A stretch of 64,000 bases of DNA from CAZFLM01 sp964519955 (GTDB lineage: Bacteria; Armatimonadota; Chthonomonadetes; Chthonomonadales; CAJBBX01). A model generated the notes under the pieces. The model searched no databases and was not told where the DNA came from. It saw only the letters and a list, made by a program, of their open reading frames with translations. Shown here piece after piece: positions 56,831 through 64,000 of this stretch; the first letter of the stretch is position 1, and every line of letters starts with the position of its first letter. Made by a program: the position numbers and the translations under genes. The DNA lies in assembly GCA_964519955.1 (NCBI GenBank), contig CAZFLM010000017.1:1-64000 (forward strand), written 5' to 3'.

Positions 56831-57596
56831 CTGTGGCCTCCTCCTCCCCCACCGGCCGCAGCAGCTCCTCGTTGTCCGGCTCGGGAACTCGGAGGAGGGC
56901 GTCCGTGCCGGGGTCGGCGGGGCGCAGGAGGACCTGGCCGGCCTTCTGGCGCTCGGCGAGGCTCTGGATCGTGGGGAGCAGGCCATGTGCCGCGAGCTGC
57001 AGGTCTGGGTCAGGCATGTTGGCCAGAAAGTCGACCAGAGGCAGGGCGGCGCCGTCCGGCGACTGGGTCAGGGCGTCGAGGTGGGCGCGGGCGTGGAACA
57101 TGGCCACCGAGCCGCCGTCCGCCGCGTGCAGGGAGCCGACCGCCTTTAGGCCCCGGACGACCGCGCGGTAGTAGTCGACGCGCTCCTCGAAGGGCTTCGC
57201 GCGGATCGGCTTGTCGGAGTCTGGGGAAAGCTGCAGGCGGACCAGTGTGCGACTGGAGACCCAGATGAGGCCGAACATGGCCCCGGTCCAGGCGGCCAGA
57301 CCGGCGTTATCGAAGCTGACCAGGTGCGGAGCGACGAAGTGGACGGCGACCGCTGCCAGGCAGACCGCGGCGAGTGGTACCGTGAACGCCGAGGTCCACG
57401 CGTGGCGGCGGCGCGCGAGCCGGAGCATCTCCTCGCGCGTGGAGCGCTCCTCACGCATGCGCTCGACGGTCTCCTCGATGGCCTGGCGCTGGCCCTCGGG
57501 GATCTCGGCGCGCTGCTCGTCGTTGAGGCCGGCCCACCACCGCTCGACGCGGGAGAGCGCCTCGTGCTCCTCCTCTGCGTAGATCAGCTCAGGCAT
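56823..57596 (-). CDS. Membrane protein with triplicate LLR C-terminal tail (RWW paralogue 2)
   Basis: A 257-residue protein: an N-terminal acidic helical RWW segment (EALSRVERWWAGLNDEQRAE, about 13-60), two transmembrane helices (about 70-90 and 100-118), then FEERVDYYRAVVRGLKAVGS and LLPTIQSLAERQKAGQVLLR, and the tail LLRPADPGTDA, LLRVPEPDNEE, LLRPVGE. Its architecture matches the protein at 58184. It overlaps the zinc-ribbon gene by 8 bases. No enzyme motif is visible; the tail looks like a docking peptide. Role unknown. Confidence 0.78.
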   Translation of the reverse strand: MPELIYAEEEHEALSRVERWWAGLNDEQRAEIPEGQRQAIEETVERMREERSTREEMLRLARRRHAWTSAFTVPLAAVCLAAVAVHFVAPHLVSFDNAGLAAWTGAMFGLIWVSSRTLVRLQLSPDSDKPIRAKPFEERVDYYRAVVRGLKAVGSLHAADGGSVAMFHARAHLDALTQSPDGAALPLVDFLANMPDPDLQLAAHGLLPTIQSLAERQKAGQVLLRPADPGTDALLRVPEPDNEELLRPVGEEEATDG

Positions 57597-58194
57597 CGGC
57601 GGACTCGCCTCCGACGGGCAGGCGCGGCGTCCCGGGCCTCACCCGTCCAAGGAACGTGACGCTCCCGCTCCGATAGCCCCTCGCGCTGACGCCCAGGTCG
57701 ATCACGATGAGTTGGTCGAAGCCGTCGAGTACAAGGCGATCCTCAGAGGCACGCACCTCCGGTACCTCCGTGAAGACCAGAAGAATGCACCGGTCCAGTT
57801 CGAGGATGAGCGACCGAGGTCGCAGTGCAGCATAGGTCAGGTGGCAGTAGCAGTCGCCTGGCCGGCCGCGCTGGCCGTCGGGCAGTTCCAACTCGGCGCC
57901 GCCCGCGCCCGTGAACCACTGACGCACTTCCTCAGCGACGTTCGTCTCGGGCGGCTCGGACCAACCCTTGACCGCCAGGATGCGCGCGTCCAAGTCCGGG
58001 AACCACTCCTCCGCCACGCGCCGCGTGCATGGAACCAGCACGCGCGAGTCGTCGAGCCAGAACGTGCCGCACGCCACACACTGGCGGAGCTGCGCGCTGC
58101 CCTGAGCGTTGAAGCCGAAGGAGTGCATGGACGGCTGCCGCTTGCCCGCACCGGCTTGGCACTCCTGACATCCTAGCTTCTTGTCAGCTGCCAT
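57589..58194 (-). CDS. Zinc-ribbon-like protein of the LLR-tail train
   Basis: A 201-residue protein with two Cys pairs, GCQECQ (residues 8-13) and QCVACGTFWLDDSR (38-51), resembling a small zinc ribbon such as those in DUF4177/DnaJ-type zinc proteins. The rest is mixed alpha/beta (WFPDLDARILAVKGWSEPPE, then RSLILELDRCILLVFTEVPE) with no membrane segment. It overlaps both neighbours (11 and 8 bases). No named family; a regulatory or scaffold role is plausible but unproven. Confidence 0.7.
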   Translation of the reverse strand: MAADKKLGCQECQAGAGKRQPSMHSFGFNAQGSAQLRQCVACGTFWLDDSRVLVPCTRRVAEEWFPDLDARILAVKGWSEPPETNVAEEVRQWFTGAGGAELELPDGQRGRPGDCYCHLTYAALRPRSLILELDRCILLVFTEVPEVRASEDRLVLDGFDQLIVIDLGVSARGYRSGSVTFLGRVRPGTPRLPVGGESADA

Positions 58195-58996
58195 CGCTAC
58201 ACTGCCTCATGCGAGCGGCGTCGCTGGCCCCGACACCGGCGGGGCGCAGCAGCGCCGCCTCGTCGGCGGCCGACGGGCGGAGCAGGACCTCGGGCTGCGC
58301 ATCCGCCGGCCGCAGGAGCGTCTGGCCGGCCTGCTGACGCTCGGCGAGGTCGCGAATGGTGGGCAGCAGCCGCGCGGCGCGCTCCCGCAGGGCAGGCTCA
58401 GGAGCGCTCTCGGCCAGGTACTCGATGAGCGGGAGGGCGGCGCCGTCCGGCTGGCGTTCGATCGGCTCCAACCAACAGCGCGCCAACCAGTCCGGCGGCT
58501 CGGTGTCGCCAAGGCCCTTGAGCGTCACACGGTAGTGCTCCACGCGCTCGGCGAAGCTCATCTGCTCCAGCAACCGATACTCCCCGCGCCTCGTGAGCGA
58601 CCGAATCGCCTGCTTGCGCCACCGAAGATCGAGTACGGTCAGTACCCCGATGAACAGGCACGCCATGCCACCGACCAGTCCGAACCGCAGCGCCCGGTCC
58701 GGCGCGCCGAGGGTGAGGGCCCAGCAGAACAGCCACAGCGCCACGATCGCGGCGGCGCCGATCAACACAGTGCGCCGGTTGCGGGAGCGGAGCGCACGCA
58801 CGCGGGCAGGACGCTGCTCACGTCGGTCGCGGTACTCCGACAGCGCACTCAGCACCAGCTCCCTCGAGCCGGGGTCCAGCGCCTCGCGGCCCTCGGGCGT
58901 CAACTCGGCCCACCAACGCTCCAGGCGCGAGCCCGGATCTCCGGGATCGTAGGTGCTGGGATCGTACTCGGTGGTTGGGCCAACATGCTCAGGCAT
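58184..58996 (-). CDS. Membrane protein with triplicate LLR C-terminal tail (RWW paralogue 1)
   Basis: A 270-residue protein starting MPEHVGPTTEYDPS. It has the RWW segment (SRLERWWAELTPEGREALDP, about 23-70), two transmembrane helices (about 78-97 and 104-122), the helical domain FAERVEHYRVTLKGLGDTEP and LLPTIRDLAERQQAGQTLLR, and the tail LLRPADAQPEV, LLRPSAADEAA, LLRPAGV. Each LLR unit is exactly 11 residues from the next, as in both paralogues. The orientation places the tail in the cytoplasm. It overlaps the zinc-ribbon gene by 11 bases. Function unknown. Confidence 0.78.
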   Translation of the reverse strand: MPEHVGPTTEYDPSTYDPGDPGSRLERWWAELTPEGREALDPGSRELVLSALSEYRDRREQRPARVRALRSRNRRTVLIGAAAIVALWLFCWALTLGAPDRALRFGLVGGMACLFIGVLTVLDLRWRKQAIRSLTRRGEYRLLEQMSFAERVEHYRVTLKGLGDTEPPDWLARCWLEPIERQPDGAALPLIEYLAESAPEPALRERAARLLPTIRDLAERQQAGQTLLRPADAQPEVLLRPSAADEAALLRPAGVGASDAARMRQCSDGS

Positions 58997-59073
58997 CGGT
59001 GAGCCTTGCTGTGCCTTGTTCTGCCGCCACACGCACGGCGGTCCGTGGCCGCGTGTAGCCGCGATGGGCCGGG

Positions 59074-59589
59074 TCAGACGGTGAACTTCTCGTGCCAGAC
59101 GCCTCGCCGCTCGTCCGCCAGATGCCCGAAGTGCCGCTTGACGAACGCAGTCAGCTCCATCGGGTTGAAGGGCATCGGCAGCCACGAGCTGAGGCAGGCG
59201 CGGCGGAGTGCGGCCACGCCCGGCCCCGGCTTGGGCACCAGGCCGATGATCGGGAAGTACGAGCCGCCCTCGCCGCGGCGGATCTCCCTGACCAACTCCA
59301 GCGGGTCGGCGTCGGTCAGTCCGAGGTCGAGCACGAGCATGTCCGGCGGCTCCTGCTCGAGCCGGGCGAGCGCCTCCTCACAGGTACCTACCACATCGAC
59401 GCGGTAGCCCTGCCGCCTCAGGTTCACCGCAACGAGGCTGCCGACGGCCGGCTCGCGGACCGCGGCCAGGATCGTCTTGGGGCCGTGCGCCGGCTCATCC
59501 GATGCGGTGGCGAGCCAGGCGCGCAGCTTAGTGCAGAAGCGCGACCACCAGCCTGGGCGCGAGCCGGGCTCGGACGGGAGATCGTTCAT
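59074..59589 (-). CDS. Degenerate response-regulator receiver protein
   Basis: A 171-residue protein overlapping the preceding membrane gene by 4 bases. After a 40-residue N-terminus (SRFCTKLRAWLATASDE) it follows the receiver plan: TILAAVREPAVGSLVAVNLR, GYRVDVVGTCEEALARLEQE, PPDMLVLDLGLTDADPLELV. The phosphate-accepting Asp is kept (LVLDLG). The first-strand acidic pair has become REP, and the Lys of KPF is Met/Pro (PMPFNPMEL). It is unlikely to be switched by phosphorylation and may be a constitutive adaptor in the train. Confidence 0.72.
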   Translation of the reverse strand: MNDLPSEPGSRPGWWSRFCTKLRAWLATASDEPAHGPKTILAAVREPAVGSLVAVNLRRQGYRVDVVGTCEEALARLEQEPPDMLVLDLGLTDADPLELVREIRRGEGGSYFPIIGLVPKPGPGVAALRRACLSSWLPMPFNPMELTAFVKRHFGHLADERRGVWHEKFTV

Positions 59590-59960
59590 TGCCTGGGCCT
59601 CTGCGCGAATAGGTAGTAGGATGCAGCGCAGACGAACAGCGCAACGGTGCGCTGCACGCGGACGGCGAACAGCTCGGCATCGGGCGCTGTGACTGAGCGG
59701 AACATCAGCCACCCCCAGGCCCCACCGGATAGCAGCATCGAGATACCCGCAACGGCGCGGACCGGCGCCGGCAGGCCATTCGCGAGGTCACGCGGCCGGC
59801 CCTGGTAGACCAGGAAGAGCATCGCCACGGCGACCGCGCACATGGCGACCATCCACGCCTGCTCCGCCAGAGGGAGCGGCCCCGGAGAGAAGAGGCACAG
59901 CAGCGCGGTCCCCACGAACGTCAGCACGACGCCCACCCACGTCACCACAAGAACCTTCAC
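59586..59960 (-). CDS. Four-helix membrane protein of the LLR-tail train
   Basis: A 124-residue protein starting at GTG (VKVLVVTWVGVVLTFVGTAL) with GGGAGG upstream. Four transmembrane helices: TWVGVVLTFVGTALLCLF, AWMVAMCAVAVAMLFLVY, AVRAVAGISMLLSGGAWGW and RTVALFVCAASYYLF. No motif is recognised. It ends 4 bases inside the receiver-like gene and begins 17 bases after the DUF4159 gene, so it belongs to the same transcript. It may be a sensor or channel-like partner; unproven. Confidence 0.65.
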   Translation of the reverse strand: MKVLVVTWVGVVLTFVGTALLCLFSPGPLPLAEQAWMVAMCAVAVAMLFLVYQGRPRDLANGLPAPVRAVAGISMLLSGGAWGWLMFRSVTAPDAELFAVRVQRTVALFVCAASYYLFAQRPRQ

Positions 59961-59976
59961 GGAGCCCGGCCTCCCT

Positions 59977-60654
59977 TCAGTGCAGAAGCGCGTACGCCAG
60001 GAGGTTGACATTTACGAACTCGCAGTTGATCACCTCATCGCCGCCGCAGCAGCAGCAGTTCTCGGCGTGGCTCGTGTCGTTGAGGCCATCCGGCGAGAAG
60101 ACGAGGACGATGCGCCCCTTGATGGTGAGCCCCTCCAACGCCGCCGCCTGCGGGCCGTTGCGCTGGTGGGAGGTCTGCAGCGACGGGATGTTGTAGACGG
60201 TGCGGAACATGGGGTGCGAGAACGGGATGCGCTCCAGCTTCTGGTTCGGGAAGACGATGGCGAACTCTCGGCGGAACGACTGGATCCACTCCGGCGAGGA
60301 GCATCCAGCCGACGCGAGCAGGAAGCCCCCGTGAGTAAGGTAGTAGCGCAGGTTGATACGCTCCTTCTCGGTGAGCGTGAAGCCGCCCTCCCCGGTCATG
60401 ATGGCGAAGGGGTACTGCGTCAGGGCGCGCGCGTCGTCGAGGCGGACCTTGCGGAACGGGGGCTCGGCCTGGATCTTGGTCTCCATCTGCAGGCGCTTGA
60501 GGAACCGGTCGCTGAAGCAGACGGACGACTTGCTGACCGCGTAGATGAGGTTGGCGCAGTAGATGCGGTTGCCGTTGTTGGGCGGCGCGCCCTGGCCGAG
60601 GCCGGCGAGGGGGGCAGCGGCGCAGAGCAGCGCGAGCAGTCGCCATCGGTTCAT
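59977..60654 (-). CDS. Exported DUF4159-type protein
   Basis: A 225-residue protein with GAGGAGG upstream and a signal peptide ending GLGQGA (residues 1-22). Motifs of DUF4159 are present: IYCANLIYAVSKSSVCFSDR, YPFAIMTGEGGFTLTEKERI, YLTHGGFLLASAGCSSPEWI. These form a Rossmann-like, amidotransferase-fold domain found near MoxR/BatA-type envelope operons. An unusual ENCCCCGGDEV occurs near residue 205; four Cys in a row could bind metal or an Fe-S cluster, which I cannot tell. It links the DUF4175 gene to the LLR train. Confidence 0.78.
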   Translation of the reverse strand: MNRWRLLALLCAAAPLAGLGQGAPPNNGNRIYCANLIYAVSKSSVCFSDRFLKRLQMETKIQAEPPFRKVRLDDARALTQYPFAIMTGEGGFTLTEKERINLRYYLTHGGFLLASAGCSSPEWIQSFRREFAIVFPNQKLERIPFSHPMFRTVYNIPSLQTSHQRNGPQAAALEGLTIKGRIVLVFSPDGLNDTSHAENCCCCGGDEVINCEFVNVNLLAYALLH

Positions 60655-60879
60655 CGGGTTCCTCCTCTTCCGGTCCGCTGCGCCACGTCCGCTTGCTTGC
60701 GCGCGCGGCTCTGCCCCGTTCGTACGCGCCCGCCCAGGCAGGAGGCTGTGGGCGATCGAGCAACGAACCGCGCCACCAAACGGCCGCCAGATCCCTCGCA
60801 GCGACGGCTCGGGATGACGCCATTGCGGCGTGGCGGGCTCCGATAGCACCCAGGCCGAGACGGTTGCCACGCCACGCCG

Positions 60880-61245
60880 CTACTTGCCGCCGGCGACGGC
60901 GCGGAAGTAGTCGCGGACGAGGCGGCGGTACTCGGCGGGATAGCGGCTCGCGTTGGCGTCCGAGACTGCCGACGGCGGGCGCGCGGCGCCGGGCAGGCGT
61001 TCGATGTCCTGCGCGCCGAGCGTGCCCGGCGGCTCACCGGCCAGCAGCTTCGGCGGCTTCTGGCGCCGCGTGCCGCCGCCCGGCTGCTTCCGCTGGAGCG
61101 CCTGCACCATCGCCTGGCCCTGCTGGGAGCCCTGGCGGCCGTCGCCGGGGCGCGAGCCAGGCGTCGGGGCGGGCTGGTTCCCCTGCCCCGTGCCGGAGCC
61201 CTGGCCCTGCCCCTGGCCCTGACCACTCCCCATTCCCCGAGCCAT
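60880..61245 (-). CDS. Gln/Gly-rich C-terminal part of a DUF4175-type protein, behind an in-frame TGA
   Basis: The 121 codons here (MARGMGSGQGQGQGQGSGTG) continue in exactly the same frame as the DUF4175 gene upstream. The frame is also open back to the TGA at 61324-61326, reading QGASKSGLDGRSKECLGQGA then GNTLEQ. The end SRYPAEYRRLVRDYFRAVA is the terminal segment I associate with DUF4175 proteins. The ATG at 61245 has only a weak GGAG three bases away. So this is either the C-terminus of one protein broken by one stop codon, a readthrough product, or a re-started small protein. Confidence 0.6.
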   Translation of the reverse strand: MARGMGSGQGQGQGQGSGTGQGNQPAPTPGSRPGDGRQGSQQGQAMVQALQRKQPGGGTRRQKPPKLLAGEPPGTLGAQDIERLPGAARPPSAVSDANASRYPAEYRRLVRDYFRAVAGGK

Positions 61246-61323
61246 CTGCTCCAGCGTGTTGCCGGCGCCCTGGCCGAGGCATTCCTTCGAGCGACCGTCC
61301 AGGCCGCTCTTCGACGCGCCCTG

Positions 61324-63735
61324 TCAAGTGCCTCCCTTGGACATCAGGCTCTCCAGGAGGCGGCGTGCCTGCTCCGAGAGCGACGCGCCCCGCGATGCCG
61401 CCGACTTGCCGTAGGCGTCCGCTGCCTGCCCCATCTTCTCGGCGGCCCCGAGCTTGTCGAGCGCGTCGGCCAGCTCGCGCCCCTTCGTCGCGGCTTCGGG
61501 CGAGACCTCCTGCGCCTGCTGAGCATCGGCCTCCAGCGCGTTGCGCACCTCGTGGAGCTGGCGCTTGAGGTCCTCCTGGGCGCGCTGGTGCTGGCCGAGG
61601 CGGGCCTGCTTGAACGAGTCGCTGCCTTTCTGCCTGGCCGTCTCGCTGGCCTGCATCGCCAACTCGCCCTGCGCCTTGGTGATCTGCTTGAGGCGCTCCA
61701 CGTCGGCATAGAGCGGCGCGCCCTTCTCCACCGCGTCGAGGGCGGCATCCACGCTGCGCTGCGCCTCACCGGAGAGCGCCTCCATCTTGCGTGCGGCTTC
61801 GGCGGAGGCGGAGGCCATCTGCGACGGCGACTTGCCCTGCGCGGCCTCCGACATCGGTTTCGTCGCGCCGGGGTCGACGCCGCGGGCCAGCTCGCCGAGC
61901 TTCTTCTGGAGCCCCTTCTCGAGGTCGTACTGAGGCTGCTCCTTGGCCAGGTCCTTCATCGCCCTGGCGAGCGCCGCGGCCTCCTTCTCGAGGTCCGCCT
62001 GCGCCTGGCGCAAGTCGCGCGCCGCCTTCACCGCCTGCCTCGAGCCTGGGCCACCTGGCGGCGACTTGCGGAGCGCGTCCATCTTGTCGGCCAGCGCCTT
62101 CTGGCGCTCCGCCAGCTCGCGCAGCGACTGGGTCATCGAGCGGTAGTCCTGCGCCATCTGGGGGATGCCGCGCTGCTGCCGGGTGATCCGCTTGAAGTCC
62201 TCCTTCGACACCACCCAGATCCAGTTGCGGTCCGAGTCGGCGACGTGCGGCTTGCCGGGATCATTGTCGAAGGCCGAGCCGTAGTACTCGATCACGTCGC
62301 CGGGCCGCACGCCGAGGTCCTTGAGGTCGATCGGCACGCTGACAGCCGCCTCGCGATGGCCGGGCGGGATCGGGAACGTGCTGGCTGTCTCACCGAGGCC
62401 GTTCACGATGCGCCGCACCTCGACGCGCTGCAGCCCGACGTCGTCCTGGGCCTCCACGCGCACGTTCAGGCTCATCTCCGGAGTCGCGACCCCGTTGCCG
62501 CCGGGCTCGGCGATCGCGACCTGCGGGTTCTCATCGTGCAGGAGCTTGACGGGGCCAGATGCAGCGCCCTTCGTCGCGAGGCCGTCGGTGGCGGTGAGGT
62601 CGAGGCGGAAGGTGCCGTCGCGGCGGATGACGGTGCTCGCGCCGACGTGGCCGGGCTTGGCGTCGACGGGCTTGAGGACGACTGCCTCATCGGGGGCGTT
62701 GGGGGCAGAGACCACAAGACGCCCGCCCTCGAGCGGCCGGTTGCCCTCGATGTCGAGGTCCACGCGCGTACCGGCGAGCCCCTCGATGCCCTGCTTGCCC
62801 AACTGGCTGAACGCCGCACCGCGGCCCGTGTACTGCGGCGGCGTCAGCTTGAGGAGCACGGACTTCACCTGGGGCGCCTGATCGACGGTAATGACGTAAC
62901 GCTCGCTGCGGCCCGTGTTGGCGCGCACGTAGTAGCTCGTGTCGCGGCGCAGGTCCTCCAGCAGCAGGCTGTAGCGGCCGTCGTCGAGCACGGCCAGAGG
63001 AGTCGGCCGCTCGCGCTCGCCGCGGCTCTGGGTGACGAGCGACATCGTCTCGGGCTTCAGCCCGCCCACGGTGACGACGACCTCGACGCTGCCGCCGGGC
63101 CGCACGCGGGCGCCTCGGGGCTCGACGCGGAAGTCGGTGAGGGTGAATGGCGGGCGGTCCTGCCAGAAGGCGAGGAAGCGCGGCAACTCATAGCGCGGGA
63201 GGCGCGGGTAGGCGGCCAGGGCGATGACCGCGGCGACCGACATCGAGACGAAGCGGGTCCTGGCCGCACGAACCTGCGCGCGGTCGCCCTCCTCCTCCGC
63301 GGGCAGGCGTTCGGCCTCGTGGCCCGCGCGGGCGACCTCGGTGCGCATGAGCTGGGCGGTGTGGCCCTCCTCCTCGGCAAGCGCGGAGCCGAACTGCACC
63401 GCGTTGATGAGCGCGCTCTCCAGCTCGGGGTGGCGCGCCTCGACCTCCACCGCGGCGCGCTCGAGCAGCAGCTCGTCGGCGGAGGCGCGGGGGGCCGAGA
63501 CGGCTGGCCGAAGGCCCTGGCGGAGGCGCACGTAGGTGACGACGATGCCGCCGCAGGTGCAAATGCCGCGCAGCCAGGCGGGCAACGGGAAGAGCGCATC
63601 GAGTACGAAGAGGGCGAGGACAGCGGCGACGGCGGCGAAGGCGAAGCGGAACAGCCCGGCGTGCGCGTGCGCGCGGGCGCTGAGCCCATGCGCCCGAACG
63701 AGGAACGCGCGCGTCGAGGCGGTAGCATCGGTCAT
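61324..63735 (-). CDS. DUF4175-type membrane protein
   Basis: An 803-residue protein starting MTDATASTRAFLVRAHGLSA. Two N-terminal transmembrane helices (about 28-55) and a third near 165-180 anchor it. Residues about 190-520 are tandem beta-sandwich domains (FTLTDFRVEPRGARVRPGGS, VKSVLLKLTPPQYTGRGAAF). Residues 540-803 form a long coiled coil (RQAVKAARDLRQAQADLEKE, AQRSVDAALDAVEKG). This matches DUF4175 proteins in BatA-type operons of Planctomycetota and relatives. It is the head of the visible LLR train; its TGA stop may be bypassed. Start weakly supported by AGG. Confidence 0.82.
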   Translation of the reverse strand: MTDATASTRAFLVRAHGLSARAHAHAGLFRFAFAAVAAVLALFVLDALFPLPAWLRGICTCGGIVVTYVRLRQGLRPAVSAPRASADELLLERAAVEVEARHPELESALINAVQFGSALAEEEGHTAQLMRTEVARAGHEAERLPAEEEGDRAQVRAARTRFVSMSVAAVIALAAYPRLPRYELPRFLAFWQDRPPFTLTDFRVEPRGARVRPGGSVEVVVTVGGLKPETMSLVTQSRGERERPTPLAVLDDGRYSLLLEDLRRDTSYYVRANTGRSERYVITVDQAPQVKSVLLKLTPPQYTGRGAAFSQLGKQGIEGLAGTRVDLDIEGNRPLEGGRLVVSAPNAPDEAVVLKPVDAKPGHVGASTVIRRDGTFRLDLTATDGLATKGAASGPVKLLHDENPQVAIAEPGGNGVATPEMSLNVRVEAQDDVGLQRVEVRRIVNGLGETASTFPIPPGHREAAVSVPIDLKDLGVRPGDVIEYYGSAFDNDPGKPHVADSDRNWIWVVSKEDFKRITRQQRGIPQMAQDYRSMTQSLRELAERQKALADKMDALRKSPPGGPGSRQAVKAARDLRQAQADLEKEAAALARAMKDLAKEQPQYDLEKGLQKKLGELARGVDPGATKPMSEAAQGKSPSQMASASAEAARKMEALSGEAQRSVDAALDAVEKGAPLYADVERLKQITKAQGELAMQASETARQKGSDSFKQARLGQHQRAQEDLKRQLHEVRNALEADAQQAQEVSPEAATKGRELADALDKLGAAEKMGQAADAYGKSAASRGASLSEQARRLLESLMSKGGT

Positions 63736-63780
63736 GACGGGCCTAGCGTAGCTCAGGTTTGGGGCGGTGTCAATAGGGTG

Positions 63781-63801
63781 GTAGCGAGTAGCGAGTAGGC
63801 G
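63781..63801. repeat. Heptanucleotide repeat, GTAGCGA type
   Basis: GTAGCGA, GTAGCGA, GTAGGCG. Three units directly upstream of the DUF4175 gene, the seventh heptamer locus in the window. Confidence 0.7.
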
Positions 63802-63813
63802 GAAGGCATCAGT

Positions 63814-63856
63814 GCGAGCCGGGAGCGTGGGGGGTGGGCACACGCTTCCGGCTCGC
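63814..63856 (-). terminator. 16-bp hairpin downstream of the partial gene at the window edge
   Basis: GCGAGCCGGGAGCGTG (63814-63829) pairs with CACGCTTCCGGCTCGC (63841-63856) with one G-U pair. It begins 11 bases after the stop at 63868 and separates that gene from the DUF4175 transcript. Confidence 0.7.
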
Positions 63857-63867
63857 GACTGGCTGTG

Positions 63868-64000
63868 CTACTTGACAGGGGTGGTCTGGGCGACGAGCGG
63901 GGTGATGGCTGCCGCCAGGGTGGCCTCGGTGGCGCCGGCGTCGACGTTGTCGAACAGGTACCAGCGCTCGGTGTGCTCGGCGAACTCATCGAGCTGCAGG
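63868..64000 (-). CDS. C-terminal end of an unidentified protein (5' part outside window)
   Basis: Forty-three codons with strong third-position G/C: LQLDEFAEHTERWYLFDNVD, then AGATEATLAAAITPLVAQTT, then PVK and TAG. The reading frame runs off the right edge. The length and sequence are too small to name a family. Position ahead of the DUF4175 gene is where BatA/DUF58/MoxR-type genes are often found, but nothing here proves that. Confidence 0.55.
   Translation of the reverse strand, partial: LQLDEFAEHTERWYLFDNVDAGATEATLAAAITPLVAQTTPVK

Noticed and set aside
61034..61327. A TTG-started frame coupled to the DUF4175 stop
   Set aside because: The overlapping frame in register with DUF4175 has better codon usage and ends in the family-typical segment.

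Overview
The window looks like a high-GC (about two thirds G+C) draft scaffold from a diderm bacterium, most likely Armatimonadota or a close relative. The evidence is three secreted pseudopilin-like proteins with a near-invariant FTLIELLVVIAIIAILAA N-terminus followed by LFPVFAQAREKAR and an H-X9-DG C-terminal motif, an SLH-domain porin, a PEP-CTERM protein, DUF4159/DUF4175-type proteins and Pho boxes of cyanobacterial layout. A 100-N gap at 42742-42841 sits inside a tandem repeat array, so this is scaffolded sequence. I saw no rRNA, tRNA, CRISPR array, prophage or transposase. The assignment rests on recalled family signatures, not on a search.

Layout. 1-6.2 kb is a phosphate locus read leftward: SLH porin, pstS, a fused pstC-pstA, a BON lipoprotein and pstB (cut by the edge), with three Pho-box-like repeats ahead of the porin. 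6.3-8.8 kb holds a pseudopilin and a secreted sialidase-like protein, both leftward. 9.3-10.7 kb is a PadR regulator plus flavoprotein operon behind a palindromic operator. 10.9-17.9 kb carries a serine hydrolase, an ankyrin/propeller protein, a GH76-like protein and an unidentified alpha/alpha-toroid secreted protein. 18.2-20.0 kb has a PEP-CTERM protein and a pseudopilin preceded by a clear TPP riboswitch. 20.3-26.9 kb is a periplasmic binding protein with two large hybrid histidine kinases, the second translationally coupled to the first. 27.2-30.8 kb is a sugar ABC transporter. 31-32 kb is a third pseudopilin with a small membrane protein. 32.2-37.2 kb has two chemoreceptors. 37.6-42.7 kb has a tricorn-like protease, an SRPBCC protein and a class I amidotransferase.

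43.1-48.1 kb (leftward) encodes a Tat-exported phosphoesterase with two small beta-rich proteins, PEP carboxykinase, a propeller protein and thioredoxin. 48.4-55.7 kb (rightward) is a carbohydrate region: a glycosidase-like protein, D-mannonate dehydratase, a DUF1778/GNAT toxin-antitoxin pair, a DppA-like aminopeptidase and a GH28-like beta-helix protein. 55.7-63.7 kb (leftward) is a tightly overlapping gene train: a DUF4175-type protein, its apparent C-terminal continuation behind an in-frame TGA, a DUF4159 protein and seven small proteins. Three of these are paralogous membrane proteins ending in triplicate 11-residue LLR units. This train is the best candidate for an undescribed system.

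The intergenic DNA is rich in repeats. There is a hairpin repeat with core GGACGGGCAGGGACGCCC (tandem, dispersed, and twice inside a reading frame), an 81-bp element with inverted ends CTAGCCTG/CAGGCTAG that supplies stop codons, a GGGCACAGCATTCGCG hairpin family with a 29-bp tandem block, a 39-bp direct repeat, and heptanucleotide repeats at seven places.
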